Position numbers and translations under genes: made by a program. DNA of 64,000 nucleotides from positions 1 to 64,000 of the forward strand of contig NZ_WHOD01000121.1 in NCBI RefSeq assembly GCF_013141765.1. Reading direction: 5' to 3'. The DNA is from Paenibacillus foliorum. Lineage in GTDB: Bacteria > Bacillota > Bacilli > Paenibacillales > NBRC-103111. Positions 27,204 to 36,638 of the stretch are shown in pieces (position 1 is the stretch's first letter; every line of letters starts with the position of its first letter). The notes under the pieces are model-generated. The model was not told where the DNA came from. It saw nothing but the letters and a program-made list of their open reading frames with translations, and ran no database searches.

Positions 27204-27518
27204 CGAACATTACCTCCTATATTTTACTAACATTCGGGCTTTCTCGTTTACTCTTATTGATTGCTCTTCAAATCTGACCAGTCCACACATTCACTGTTTG
27301 ATCTGCTTTGGTAATAGACGCTATAATAGGATAGCTTTTGAAAATTTCTGCTCCATTTCCAAAGATTCGAATAAACATATACTACTAACAGAATAGAACA
27401 CGATTATTATCGCAGAGTAAATGAAGTGTTAATCTATTATTATGCTGGCAGAGACATTTATTGAACTAGCATACATGGGTAATAATAAACAATCAATTCA
27501 TTTATAGGTGGGAGCTTC
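27204..27518. other. intergenic region between phosphoesterase and MFS gene
   Basis: A/T-rich 315-bp divergent spacer that must hold promoters for both neighbours. I see no RNA gene, riboswitch or repeat. AGGTGGGAG lies before the MFS start. Confidence 0.5.
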
Positions 27519-28850
27519 ATGAAAGATAATGTGGTAATACCCGTCTGGTCCATAGGGACCTTTCTAGTTGTTATGAATACAACGATGTTCAATGTTTCAT
27601 TGCCAGAAATTATGGCCCAGCTACATATATCAGCCGGATTTGCCTCTTGGATCGTATCGGGTTATTCGATTGGCTTCGCCTTGTCCACGATTATATTTAG
27701 CCGTTTGTCGGACTTCATACCCATCCGCAAGCTGCTAGCTATTGGACTTTCCTGTCTTGGAGTATCGTCTGTAATAGGATTTATGGCGCAAGGCTTCGAT
27801 ATGCTGCTAACAGCCCGACTGCTGCAATCTTGCGGCGCTGGCGCTATGCCAGGCTTAGGGATGGTGCTTGCCAGCCGTTACGTGCCATTTGAACGACGAG
27901 GACGCGCCATTACTATGATAGCCTCCGGAAGCGCCTTGGCCTTCGGGGTTGGTCCGGTCGCCGGAGGTATTATTACGGAGTTTTTCGGTTGGCAGGAGCT
28001 GTTCCTAGTCACTTGCCTAGTGATCCCTTTGGTTCCGGTTCTTTGGAGAATGCTGCCCAAGGAGGAGCAGTCGAAGGTCCGGTTCGATTTATTCGGCGCG
28101 GCTCTTATTGTGGTGACGGCTACTGCACTATTAATTGCCATAGCTTCGTTATCTGTAGTCTTTCTAATCATCGGCATCGCAGCGGCCATCATTTTATTCA
28201 GACATTTGTACAAAGTAAAGGAACCGTTCATCCAGCCATTGTTATTCCGAAATTCCGGTTACCGCAAATTAATTTTTATGGCATTCTCGGCATTCGTGCT
28301 TAACATGTCGATGCTGTTTCTTATGCCTCTTGTACTGGCAAACGGCTTCCACAAATCGGCAGCATCCGTAGGATTGATGATCTTCCCAGGCGCAATAGTA
28401 TCCGCATTCTTAATGCGTTATGTCGGACGCTGGATAGATCGGTTTGGAAATATGCGGTTTTTACTGGCAGGACATATTTTAATGGGGCTTTCGCTAATCC
28501 TCATATCCTTAGGGATCCATATGTCCGCCTTTGTCCTAACATTTGCCTACCTGATATTTGCCCCATCCTTATCAACTATCACATCCACCTTATCCAATGA
28601 GGTGTCGCGTATTCTTCCCAAGGAACAGATCGGCTCTGGAATGGGTCTTTCCCAACTATCGCAATATATGGGAGGCTCCTTCGCGGTTGCACTGTGTGGA
28701 CTGCTGATCGTTTGGCAGGGTCAGTTGGCTCCTCTGTTTGCTTATCAGCACATCTATATGTTACTGGTTGTGGTCCTGCTGCTCTCATTGTTTACCATGT
28801 GGAGGTATACGAAGTCCAAGCAGCCACTTAAAAACAGCCTCGACTCGTGA
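27519..28850 (+). CDS. MFS drug-efflux-type transporter (DHA family)
   Basis: A 443-aa polytopic membrane protein, probably proton-driven. Hydrophobic from residue 8 on, with about 12-14 helices. It has the antiporter motif C-like stretch GSALAFGVGPVAGG in helix 5 and the motif A region around FSRLSDFIPIRKLLAIGL. The overall pattern is close to TetK/TetL- and QacA-like exporters. Substrate unknown. ATG 27519 follows AGGTGGGAG. Single gene ended by a hairpin. Confidence 0.85.
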   Translation: MKDNVVIPVWSIGTFLVVMNTTMFNVSLPEIMAQLHISAGFASWIVSGYSIGFALSTIIFSRLSDFIPIRKLLAIGLSCLGVSSVIGFMAQGFDMLLTARLLQSCGAGAMPGLGMVLASRYVPFERRGRAITMIASGSALAFGVGPVAGGIITEFFGWQELFLVTCLVIPLVPVLWRMLPKEEQSKVRFDLFGAALIVVTATALLIAIASLSVVFLIIGIAAAIILFRHLYKVKEPFIQPLLFRNSGYRKLIFMAFSAFVLNMSMLFLMPLVLANGFHKSAASVGLMIFPGAIVSAFLMRYVGRWIDRFGNMRFLLAGHILMGLSLILISLGIHMSAFVLTFAYLIFAPSLSTITSTLSNEVSRILPKEQIGSGMGLSQLSQYMGGSFAVALCGLLIVWQGQLAPLFAYQHIYMLLVVVLLLSLFTMWRYTKSKQPLKNSLDS

Positions 28851-28883
28851 TATCCCTAGCAAAAGTAATCTGTAGTCATACGA

Positions 28884-28910
28884 AAGAACCTGGCCGTTGG
28901 CCAGGTTCTT
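28884..28910 (+). terminator. terminator after MFS gene
   Basis: A perfect 12-bp stem AAGAACCTGGCC / GGCCAGGTTCTT with a 3-nt loop lies between the convergent MFS and amidohydrolase stops. The T tail is weak on both strands; it may work in both directions. Confidence 0.75.
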
Positions 28911-28964
28911 GTTGAATCCATACATTTGAGCTTAAAGTTATCTAAACTATTTTCTCCTTAAGCC

Positions 28965-30143
28965 TTATGGCTCAGCAACGAAACGCTCCAGCTCGGCAAT
29001 AGCCAATCCAGCGAAGAAGGAGGCACTGATTGGCAAAGCTCGCTCATCGACATCGAAGGCAGGATGATGCCATTCCTTAGATCCCCCCGTTCCCATGAAA
29101 GCGAAGAATCCTGGAATATGCTTTTGGTAGAAAGCAAAATCCTCACCAGCCAATGACGGCTTAGGGGTAACTACGCTGATACCCAGCCGTTCTGCAGTCC
29201 TCCGTGCAGCTTCCGCCAGCTCTGCATCGTTATTTACGGGTGGCGGTCCTTGTATCCATCGCACAACGGCCTTCGTACCATAGGCCGCTGCAATTCCGTT
29301 TACAACCTCGCTAAGCCTCTCTGTTACCCGAGCGCGAACCAACTCATCGAAACTCCTCACCGTACCGTCAAGCACTGCCGTATCAGGGATGACGTTCCAA
29401 GCTGTTCCACTGTTTAGACGGGTTACACTGATGACCGCGCTGTCCAGTGGGCTTACATTGCGGCTGACAATCGACTGAAGCGCCGTGACCAAATGAGCGG
29501 CCGCAACGATCGGATCGATACTAGCTTCCGGTACTGCCGCGTGTGATCCGACTCCTTCAAACTCGACGAGAAAGCCATCGGCGGCAGCCATCAGCGGTCC
29601 TGATCTGATGCCGATGGTGCCCACTGGCAGATCCGGCTTATTGTGCATGCCATAGATCGCACGCACTCCATCCAACGCACCACTCTGCAGCACTTTCCCC
29701 GCTCCGGCAGCCTTTTCCTCCGCAGGCTGAAACACGATGCGAACCGTCCCCGGCAGCTCATGCTCCTTCTCTTTCAGCAGTAAAGCTGCTCCAAGAATGG
29801 CCGCCGTATGGAAGTCGTGACCGCAAGCATGCATTTTGCCAGAAATCCTGGAAGAGAAGGGCAGCCCCGTTTCCTCCAGAATCGGAAGAGCATCAATGTC
29901 AGCCCGTAAAGCTATGACGGGTCCCCCTTGCAACCCACCCACCTCGGCAATTATTCCGGTTTCAAGTGGAAACTGCACGGATATCCGAATTCCTGCTTCT
30001 TCCAACCGTTCGCGAATATAAGCTGTTGTCTCATATTCCTCATGAGAAAGCTCTGGATATTGATGCAGGTGACGTCTAATATCCAGCATCTCTTGTTCGA
30101 TGCTCTCGCTGATTATGATCGATCCCTTGCCGTTTGTTGCCAT
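28965..30143 (-). CDS. M20 family amidohydrolase / N-acyl-amino-acid deacylase
   Basis: A 392-aa zinc hydrolase of the M20D group (HipO, YxeP, YtnL). Metal and catalytic blocks are present: GKMHACGHDFHTA, FQPAEEKAAGAG, GMHNKPDLPVG and LAGEDFAFY. In B. subtilis, YxeP/YtnL proteins deacetylate N-acetyl-S-alkylcysteines. Here the gene is the last of a minus-strand cluster with a GNAT acetyltransferase and a cystine-type ABC importer, matching that salvage scheme. AGGAGGAGG precedes ATG 30143. Substrate is inferred from context only. Confidence 0.85.
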   Translation of the reverse strand: MATNGKGSIIISESIEQEMLDIRRHLHQYPELSHEEYETTAYIRERLEEAGIRISVQFPLETGIIAEVGGLQGGPVIALRADIDALPILEETGLPFSSRISGKMHACGHDFHTAAILGAALLLKEKEHELPGTVRIVFQPAEEKAAGAGKVLQSGALDGVRAIYGMHNKPDLPVGTIGIRSGPLMAAADGFLVEFEGVGSHAAVPEASIDPIVAAAHLVTALQSIVSRNVSPLDSAVISVTRLNSGTAWNVIPDTAVLDGTVRSFDELVRARVTERLSEVVNGIAAAYGTKAVVRWIQGPPPVNNDAELAEAARRTAERLGISVVTPKPSLAGEDFAFYQKHIPGFFAFMGTGGSKEWHHPAFDVDERALPISASFFAGLAIAELERFVAEP

Positions 30144-30248
30144 ACTGCCGCCTCCTCCTCATCGAATGACTCCTCCAGCAAAAGGTAGAAGTGATTGCAT
30201 GAATTTAATGATTCAAGCTTATATGTTGGGATAATTTGGATTGGAAGT

Positions 30249-30791
30249 TTATTGATGTGCTTCTTGTTTCTCCTTGCTGCGAATTTGAGCTTCAAATAAG
30301 TGTGGATTCACAATTTTCCGCAGCAGATGCATCGTACCATCTCCGTTGCCTCGGTCAATCGACTCTATTCTCTCATACCCCTTCCGTTCATACATAGCCA
30401 AAAGCCAGGGATGCTTCTCGGCAGTTGCCAGTGTAAGCGCAAATGCTCCCAGTTTATCCCTAATAATCGTTTCCTCCACCCAAACTAGAAGTTCCGTGCC
30501 GAGCCCTAACCCTTGATACTCTGGACCCACCGCAAACCATTTGACGAAAGGAAGGTCAACGTTCCATCTATTAAGCTTCTCCTTCGACAAGGTCAAGGTT
30601 GCCGCGATCTCTCCATCCAGTTCTAAGACGTAGCAATCATTCTTGAGGATATTGTCTTGAACAAGAGCAAGATTCGCGTTAGCCGCAGGCCATTGGAGCT
30701 CCAGCTCCCGAATCGTCACATAGGCCTCATAGATAACATGACGCAGTCTTTCAGCATCCTCCAGGGTGGCAAGACGGCATACTTTCCTCAT
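30249..30791 (-). CDS. GNAT acetyltransferase, YtmI/SnaA-like
   Basis: A 180-aa N-acetyltransferase with the acetyl-CoA loop VGPEYQGLGLGTELLVWVEE. Position between a cystine-type importer and an M20 deacylase suggests it acetylates S-alkylcysteine, as reported for SnaA (YtmI) in B. subtilis. GTG 30800 overlaps the ribosome site GAGGTG, so ATG 30791 is the start. Assignment to the fold is firm; the substrate is inferred. Confidence 0.75.
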   Translation of the reverse strand: MRKVCRLATLEDAERLRHVIYEAYVTIRELELQWPAANANLALVQDNILKNDCYVLELDGEIAATLTLSKEKLNRWNVDLPFVKWFAVGPEYQGLGLGTELLVWVEETIIRDKLGAFALTLATAEKHPWLLAMYERKGYERIESIDRGNGDGTMHLLRKIVNPHLFEAQIRSKEKQEAHQ

Positions 30792-30843
30792 ATTAGTCAC
30801 ACCTCTTTCTCAGGTATATGGATGGTTCTGTGGTGGTTGCTTC

Positions 30844-31596
30844 CTATATGGAATAAGACAGCTCCGGTCTAATCCGTCTCAGAAATTGCTTCGTCCGTTC
30901 TTCTTTAGGCTCGTTGAACAGCTCAGCAGGCTTGCCTTCTTCAACAATGACTCCTTCATCCATAAATACAACATGGCTCGCAACATCCTGAGCGAAGGTC
31001 ATCTCGTGAGTGACGATGACCATCGTAATCCCTTCCTTAGCAATCTTACGAATGACTGAGAGCACTTCGCCAACCAGTTCAGGATCAAGTGCTGAGGTCG
31101 GTTCATCGAATAAAATGACTTCCGGATTCAAAGCCAGCGCACGTGCGATTCCTACACGCTGCTGCTGACCTCCCGATAGCTGGGAGGGATAAGAATCAAG
31201 CTTGCTTCCAAGCCCTACTTTCTCCAACAGCTCGACACTTCGCTGACGGGCCTCGTCCTTCGCCTGCTTCTTTACGACCAACAGCCCTTCCATGACGTTC
31301 TCGAGCGCCGTCTTATGACGGAAGAGATTGTACTGTTGGAATACCATCGCTGTCTTTTGGCGCAGTTGGTGGATTTCCTTCTTGCTGGCTCGTTTGCAAT
31401 CAACGCTGAAATCATCAATCGTAATGAAGCCGTCGTTAGGTTTCTCCAAGTAGTTCATGCACCTCAGCAGCGTCGTTTTCCCGGAGCCGCTCGGCCCCAG
31501 GATAGCCACCACTTCACCTCTATTTACCGTTAAGTCGATGCCTCGGAGTACTTGGTTCCGTCCGAATGATTTCGTGATCTTGGATAATGTAATCAT
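30844..31596 (-). CDS. polar amino acid ABC transporter ATPase (TcyN/GlnQ-like)
   Basis: Energising subunit, 250 aa. Walker A GPSGSGKTTLLR, Q-loop VFQQYNLFRHKT, signature LSGGQQQR, Walker B VILFDEPTSALD and H-loop VTHEMTFA are intact. GGGGGAGGG sits before ATG 31596; a TTG at 31611 is upstream of the site. With the two permeases and the binding protein it forms a full importer for a polar amino acid; the cluster content favours cystine or S-substituted cysteine. Confidence 0.9.
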   Translation of the reverse strand: MITLSKITKSFGRNQVLRGIDLTVNRGEVVAILGPSGSGKTTLLRCMNYLEKPNDGFITIDDFSVDCKRASKKEIHQLRQKTAMVFQQYNLFRHKTALENVMEGLLVVKKQAKDEARQRSVELLEKVGLGSKLDSYPSQLSGGQQQRVGIARALALNPEVILFDEPTSALDPELVGEVLSVIRKIAKEGITMVIVTHEMTFAQDVASHVVFMDEGVIVEEGKPAELFNEPKEERTKQFLRRIRPELSYSI

Positions 31597-31644
31597 GTTA
31601 CCCTCCCCCAATATCGCCTTACGTCTCGCAAAATCCAGGAAAGC

Positions 31645-32373
31645 TTAGGCTACGCCGCCTTTGCTGTACACATTCAATCGTTTTTCCAGTAAGCCTGAAA
31701 TATGTTCAGCTATTATGGTCAATATCCAATAGATAACAGCGGCGGCAATGAAGGCCTCTAGATATTTCCAATTTCTCATAGCCACAATGTGTGCCGTTCC
31801 GTTCACCTCCTGCAAGGAAATGGTAAACGCAAGCGAAGAGCCGTGTAGCAATCCGACGAATTTGCTTAGCAGATTTGGCAGGCTCGCCATTAAGGCCTGA
31901 GGAATCACGATGCGCCTCATCGCTTGCGAGGTTGTCATGCCTACCGAATAGGCTGCCTCCAATTGTCCGATGCTTACCGACAAGATCCCGGAACGAATCG
32001 TTTCCGACATATAAGCGCCGATATTCAACGTAAACGCAACGAAGATAAACATAATCAGTGGAATGAAGCTAGAACTTATCCCCCAGCCATACCGCACCGA
32101 CAACGCATCAAGGATCATCGGAAGCGCAAAATAAACCAGCATAATATGAAGCAACAAAGGCGTCCCTCGGAAAAAGGAAACATAGAATTGAGCAATCCGG
32201 TGAATGTATTTGACCTTATACATACGCACAAAGGCAACAACAACTCCAACGATAAAGCCCGTAAACAGGGGCACAATTGAAATGACCAATGTAAGTGGCA
32301 GCGCCTTAAGCATTGCCATGAAAGCCTCTATAATAAAGCTGAAGTCGATTTGGATATCCCATCCCCTCCTCAT
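31645..32373 (-). CDS. amino acid ABC transporter permease (TcyM-like)
   Basis: Membrane subunit, 242 aa, with five or so helices and the His/Glu/Met-family permease loop QLEAAYSVGMTTSQAMRRIVIPQAL. Its ATG overlaps the stop of the preceding permease by one base (TAATG), so translation is coupled. A GGAGGGG lies just inside the coding frame, leaving some doubt on the exact start. Member of the import operon. Confidence 0.88.
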   Translation of the reverse strand: MRRGWDIQIDFSFIIEAFMAMLKALPLTLVISIVPLFTGFIVGVVVAFVRMYKVKYIHRIAQFYVSFFRGTPLLLHIMLVYFALPMILDALSVRYGWGISSSFIPLIMFIFVAFTLNIGAYMSETIRSGILSVSIGQLEAAYSVGMTTSQAMRRIVIPQALMASLPNLLSKFVGLLHGSSLAFTISLQEVNGTAHIVAMRNWKYLEAFIAAAVIYWILTIIAEHISGLLEKRLNVYSKGGVA

Positions 32374-33074
32374 TAATTTATAGCAGCAACATGCTTCTCA
32401 TACTTGGATAACCTGCGTTCCAATCTGCGATATGAATACTCAAAGATAAGGACAATCGTGTAATAGATAATCGAAAGCGCGATCCAGATCTCCAGAAAAT
32501 GGTATGTTGTTCCCAGCATTTCGGCCCGTCCGACAACATCCATTACACCTAGCGTATAAGCAAGGGACGTATCCTTCAAGGTGCCAATAATCAGATTGGC
32601 GACGTTTGGCAGCGCAACCTGCCAGGCTTGGGGAAGTACGATCCTCGTCAATACATCGTAGTTTCCCATGCCGATGGAATATCCGGCTTCCGCTTGACCA
32701 CGGTCGACGGCATTCACTGCTGCGCGTACGATTTCGGAGAAATAAGCGGCAAAGTGCAGCGCATAGGTGATAACTACGAACACAAGCGGCTGCACATCAG
32801 TTACATCGATATGGACAGCCTTGAGCAGCTCCGGCAATCCGTAATAGACCAGAAACATCTGGATCAGGATCGGGGTGCCTCTAGTATAAGAAATGTAAAT
32901 GATCACCATTCGGTTGAGAACCGGAATCTTATACAATCGGGGCAATGCCGTGACTAGGCCAATAAGGATGCCAAGAGCAACGGAAGCCACTACAATGAAC
33001 AAGGTCACATGCAGAAATGACAGCAGCTTCGGCAGATAGACCCAGATGAGTGTAAAATCAAATGATTTCCCCAT
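32373..33074 (-). CDS. amino acid ABC transporter permease (TcyL-like)
   Basis: Membrane subunit, 233 aa, partner of the next permease. Contains the conserved loop QAEAGYSIGMGNYDVLTRIVLPQAW. AGGGGG precedes ATG 33074. It lies 33 bp after the binding-protein gene and overlaps the following gene by one base, so the importer genes are co-transcribed. Confidence 0.88.
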   Translation of the reverse strand: MGKSFDFTLIWVYLPKLLSFLHVTLFIVVASVALGILIGLVTALPRLYKIPVLNRMVIIYISYTRGTPILIQMFLVYYGLPELLKAVHIDVTDVQPLVFVVITYALHFAAYFSEIVRAAVNAVDRGQAEAGYSIGMGNYDVLTRIVLPQAWQVALPNVANLIIGTLKDTSLAYTLGVMDVVGRAEMLGTTYHFLEIWIALSIIYYTIVLIFEYSYRRLERRLSKYEKHVAAIN

Positions 33075-33107
33075 TTAACCCCCTATGCCTCCCTTCACCC
33101 TGCGAAT

Positions 33108-33953
33108 TCATTCATTAACTGTAAAATCTTCGCCAAGCCATTGCTTGCTCAGCTTCGCCAGCGTTCCATCCTTTTTAATTTCCCGAATCGCCTCATCAAT
33201 TTTGCTTTTCAATTCAGTTCCGTCTTTACGCAGTACGTAATAAATTTTGGAAGTATAGAGGACAGGACCTACCACTTTCTGCTGCGCATCGGCGTCTCTG
33301 TTACGACTCGTTATGGAGAACGGCGTACCAATGGTAGCATCAACTCGGCCTGTTTTGATTTGGCTGATGACATCGTTAGTCCCACCGCTTCCCGAGAAAA
33401 CTAATTCATACGGATTTCCGTGGGTTTTATTGTAATCCTGCAGCCACACCGCTCCATTGCTTCCCGGGCTTGTTATTACTTTCTTGCCCTTTAGATCCTC
33501 GATCGATTTGATCGATTCATTATCTTTACGAACAACGACTTTGCTTGGCCAGATGTTATAAGCTTCATCGTTAAAAAGAAATTTGGCTTGCCTCTCCGGA
33601 TTTACTTCATACTGGTTAACGGCCAGATCGATTTTGCCGGCTTCCAAACTCAACAGGATATTGGCAAATTCCATCGTCTTAAACTCGAATTCATAACCTG
33701 GCAGACGCTTGTCAATTTCCTTGGTTAATTCGATATCATAGCCTGTTAGATTGCCCTTATCATCTAGAAAAGTAACGTCCTTGAAGGTGCCGCTCGTACC
33801 GACAACGATCTTTTGTACCTTCTGTGGCGCTGCGGTTGCGGGGGACGCAACATTGGCCGTCGCCCCTTTAGTAACGCTCTGTTCTTTCGCTCCGCAACCT
33901 GCAAGCAGTAACACTGAAGCAATCGTAATTGTCATGCAACTCATCAATTTCAT
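33108..33953 (-). CDS. amino acid ABC transporter substrate-binding lipoprotein (TcyJ/TcyK-like)
   Basis: A 281-aa SBP_bac_3 receptor. The signal sequence ends in lipobox LLLAGC, so it is anchored outside the membrane. Typical blocks are GYDIELTKEIDKRLPGYEFEF, ILLSLEAGKIDLAVNQ and LSKQWLGEDFTVNE. AGGAGG precedes ATG 33953. Resemblance to the cystine/S-compound binding proteins TcyJ and TcyK is an impression from motifs and from the neighbouring acetyltransferase and deacylase. Confidence 0.88.
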   Translation of the reverse strand: MKLMSCMTITIASVLLLAGCGAKEQSVTKGATANVASPATAAPQKVQKIVVGTSGTFKDVTFLDDKGNLTGYDIELTKEIDKRLPGYEFEFKTMEFANILLSLEAGKIDLAVNQYEVNPERQAKFLFNDEAYNIWPSKVVVRKDNESIKSIEDLKGKKVITSPGSNGAVWLQDYNKTHGNPYELVFSGSGGTNDVISQIKTGRVDATIGTPFSITSRNRDADAQQKVVGPVLYTSKIYYVLRKDGTELKSKIDEAIREIKKDGTLAKLSKQWLGEDFTVNE

Positions 33954-34013
33954 GGATAATTCCTCCTGATCTATACTTCATATTATTTGGAATGCAGTAT
34001 TGCAGCATTGGAG

Positions 34014-34550
34014 TCAGAAGCTAAAATTGTCAGCAAGCGTAAGCCTGTAAGCTTCAACCAAGGTTCGATTGTCGCCTCCGAAAAAATCGAATTTAGGCAC
34101 TCGCTCGAACCCAAGCCTCGTATACAGCCGTACTGCGGACGGCATTCGATCCGAGGTATGCAGTCCTAAATAAGGCGACCCGGCTCCAATTGCGCGCTGA
34201 GCGCATTCACGAATCAACGTGGTGGCGATACCTTTTCCCCTAAACACGGGATGTACGCCCAAGAGCCTAACTTCCGGATAAGGGATCAGCTCATTTAACT
34301 TCTCGTACAAACCTTCCTGGGGAGGATACAACAGTACACTGCCCACCAGCTTTCCCTCCTGAACCGCGATAATCCGCTGCGTATTCTCTTGATTCTCCCA
34401 TTGCGACCTTATGTTCTTTATGTATGAATCCCATAACGGCTGTCCAAAGCTTTCCTCATATTGCTGATAGGCCGCTATGGTTAAATCAATTGCCTCCTCC
34501 CATTCCTCAAGTTGGGCATTACGGACGAGCACATGATTTGCAATCGTCAT
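34014..34550 (-). CDS. GNAT acetyltransferase
   Basis: A 178-aa N-acetyltransferase with the loop VHPVFRGKGIATTLIREC. AAAGGAG is upstream of ATG 34550; the longer frame from 34601 lacks a ribosome site. It is the first gene of the minus-strand cluster, 60 bp before the substrate-binding protein, so it may be a second acetylating enzyme of the salvage pathway or an unrelated passenger. Confidence 0.7.
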   Translation of the reverse strand: MTIANHVLVRNAQLEEWEEAIDLTIAAYQQYEESFGQPLWDSYIKNIRSQWENQENTQRIIAVQEGKLVGSVLLYPPQEGLYEKLNELIPYPEVRLLGVHPVFRGKGIATTLIRECAQRAIGAGSPYLGLHTSDRMPSAVRLYTRLGFERVPKFDFFGGDNRTLVEAYRLTLADNFSF

Positions 34551-34839
34551 TTTTTCCACTCCTTTATACAACTTCGGTTCAAGGGAATGCCGTCTATCCA
34601 TATTATACCCATGTGATTTATAGGAATTAATATATGCATTTATTATATACCACCATTTGGGGATAGCATTTATCGAAATGTTCTATTAATCAATCAGGAT
34701 TTTCTATAAACCATGAGCAGAGCCAAATACAGCCATACAAAATAATGAATAACTGCTTATTCCGGCAACTAAAAAAAAAACGCCTTGCGGCGTCCTTGGT
34801 TTACGATCTACGTTTGTGCGTTTTCGAGGGATGGATGCG

Positions 34840-35010
34840 GGATTCCGTACGTACCAAAAACAGAGTAGTAACGGAAGTACTAGTTCCTTTATTTTTCTGT
34901 TTTTGTGCTTACCGCTCTCATTCTGCCTAAATAAAGGAATTCCAACTTCCGCTATCGCCTTAAATTGGAAGCCGCAGATTGAATAAGGAACTCTCAATTC
35001 CGCTCAACTA
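34840..35010 (+). repeat. composite interspersed repeat, copy B
   Basis: A hairpin segment (CAAAAACAGA ... TCTGTTTTTG, about 34857-34907) is followed by an 80-bp block (34926-35006) containing GGAATTCCAACTTCCGCTAT and GATTGAATAAGGAACTC. The 80-bp block is nearly identical to the reverse complement of 55003-55083 and similar to 15570-15640. It fills the space between the GNAT gene and the MATE gene. A 97-aa frame on the minus strand here is repeat-derived. Confidence 0.7.
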
Positions 35011-35026
35011 TTTATGTGTTTCAGGT

Positions 35027-36418
35027 CTATGAAGCAGCCTTGGCGCTTACCATTCTCGCTTTTTTCCAGTTGCCGAATCTATAGTACAGAATGTTCAGAG
35101 TCGCAGCTATAAAAAAGCTGATAGGAAAGCTCCACCAAATCGAGTCGAATCCATAATTATAGCCTAAGAGATAAGCAACAGGATTTCTTACAAACAATAA
35201 AGCAATAAAAGAAACAACCAGTGGAACAATAACAGCTCCCGAGGATCTTACGACACCCGCCACCACATTGAAGATACCGAATAGAATAAAGGACCATAAA
35301 GTAACGTTATTGATATGAACCCCCAGATCGATTGCTTTACCTTCAGGAGGCAGAAACAAGCTAACGGCTTCACGGTTAAAGAAATGAATACAGATAACGA
35401 GCAGTCCCGTCAACACTATGTTAAATGCAACGCCAATCCACGTAATACGGTTGACTCTGTGCCAATTCCCCGCTCCAATATTTTGCGCGGCCATGGAAGT
35501 TACCGCTCCTCCAATAGCCATTGCAGGCATCTGAACATAGCTGGAAATCTGGTTGGCCACCCCAAAAGCAGCCGAAGCCTCAGACCCGTAAGAATTGACC
35601 AGATGAATCAGAACTAAATTGCTGACTGAAACTACAACCATATTCAACCCCATCGGAAGACCCTTTTGTACTAGCGATCGAATAATCGTCCAGTTCAAAG
35701 TAAGCATATGGAAATCATCCTTGGTAATACGCAAAAAATACTTTTTCCGGTACAGGTAAATAATTAACAGAACGAAGCTGACAAGCTGTGATATAAAAGT
35801 TGCGGTAGCAGAACCGGATATTCCCATTCTTGGGAAAGGCCCCATTCCTTCAATCAGCAGCGGATTCAGTATAATATCGAGACCAGCGGACAGCAGCAAA
35901 AAGTAAAAGGGCGTCTTCGCGTCGCCAGAGCCCCGCAGTACGGCCATGACCAGGTTATAACCAAAAATAAAGGGAATTCCCGCAAACATAATCCGTGTAT
36001 ACGAAACCGCTAGCTCGAAAGCATCGGGAGGCGTATTCATCCAGCTTAAAATATGAGGAGAGAAAAACACCCCAATACAGCCTACGATAATAGATAACAC
36101 CATGAAAAACACGGCGCTGGTGCCGACTACTTTTTTGGCCTCATCAACCTTTTTGGCTCCCAAATTTTGACCAATCAAAATAACCGCCGCCATCGCAATT
36201 CCAAATATACCGCTGATTAAAAGGAACATAATAATATTAGCGTTAGACGTAGCCGCAAGCGCTTGCTCGCCAAGGAACTTGCCGATCCAGATAGCGTTTA
36301 TGGAACCGTTCAAGCTTTGCAGCACATTACCTAGCAAGATCGGTAACGAAAATAAGAAAAGCGTTTTTGCTATCGGCCCTTCAGTTAAAGAAGGTTTACC
36401 AGCCTGTGACTTGGACAT
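35027..36418 (-). CDS. MATE family efflux transporter
   Basis: A 463-aa polytopic exporter of the MATE/NorM-DinF superfamily with about 12 helices in two homologous halves (first half begins TEGPIAKTLFLFSLPILLGNVLQSL, second near SLVQKGLPMGLNMVVVSVSNL). The family exports cationic drugs or metabolites using Na+ or H+. AAAGGAG is 9 nt upstream of ATG 36418; TTG 36424 is too close to the site. Single gene followed directly by an interspersed repeat. Confidence 0.9.
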   Translation of the reverse strand: MSKSQAGKPSLTEGPIAKTLFLFSLPILLGNVLQSLNGSINAIWIGKFLGEQALAATSNANIIMFLLISGIFGIAMAAVILIGQNLGAKKVDEAKKVVGTSAVFFMVLSIIVGCIGVFFSPHILSWMNTPPDAFELAVSYTRIMFAGIPFIFGYNLVMAVLRGSGDAKTPFYFLLLSAGLDIILNPLLIEGMGPFPRMGISGSATATFISQLVSFVLLIIYLYRKKYFLRITKDDFHMLTLNWTIIRSLVQKGLPMGLNMVVVSVSNLVLIHLVNSYGSEASAAFGVANQISSYVQMPAMAIGGAVTSMAAQNIGAGNWHRVNRITWIGVAFNIVLTGLLVICIHFFNREAVSLFLPPEGKAIDLGVHINNVTLWSFILFGIFNVVAGVVRSSGAVIVPLVVSFIALLFVRNPVAYLLGYNYGFDSIWWSFPISFFIAATLNILYYRFGNWKKARMVSAKAAS

Positions 36419-36519
36419 ATTCAAGGTCTCCTTTGTGCTCCCGGTAAGGAAATAAATTGTTACTATTTTATATTATAGCTCATTGCACCCAGCTGTTGGA
36501 ATTTTTACTCAAGAGGCAT

Positions 36520-36591
36520 ACAGCTGCTGAATAACAACAACAAAGCCGACACCAGCGCGGGCATCAGCTTTGTTGTTATTGCGGCAGCTGT
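36520..36591. terminator. long hairpin between RNase J and MATE genes
   Basis: Arms of about 25 bp (ACAGCTGC..AATAACAACA..AAAGC and its complement, one 3-nt indel and two mismatches) surround a 20-nt loop. It lies 48 bp after the RNase J stop on the minus strand. Probably a terminator, although the stem is longer than usual and no long T run follows. Confidence 0.5.
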
Positions 36592-36638
36592 TGTTTCGTG
36601 GAATCGCATAAGCTGTCCCATTATCCATTCACACAACT

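Noticed and set aside
34704..34997. 97-codon minus-strand frame
   Set aside because: Falls within interspersed repeat copy B; open by chance.
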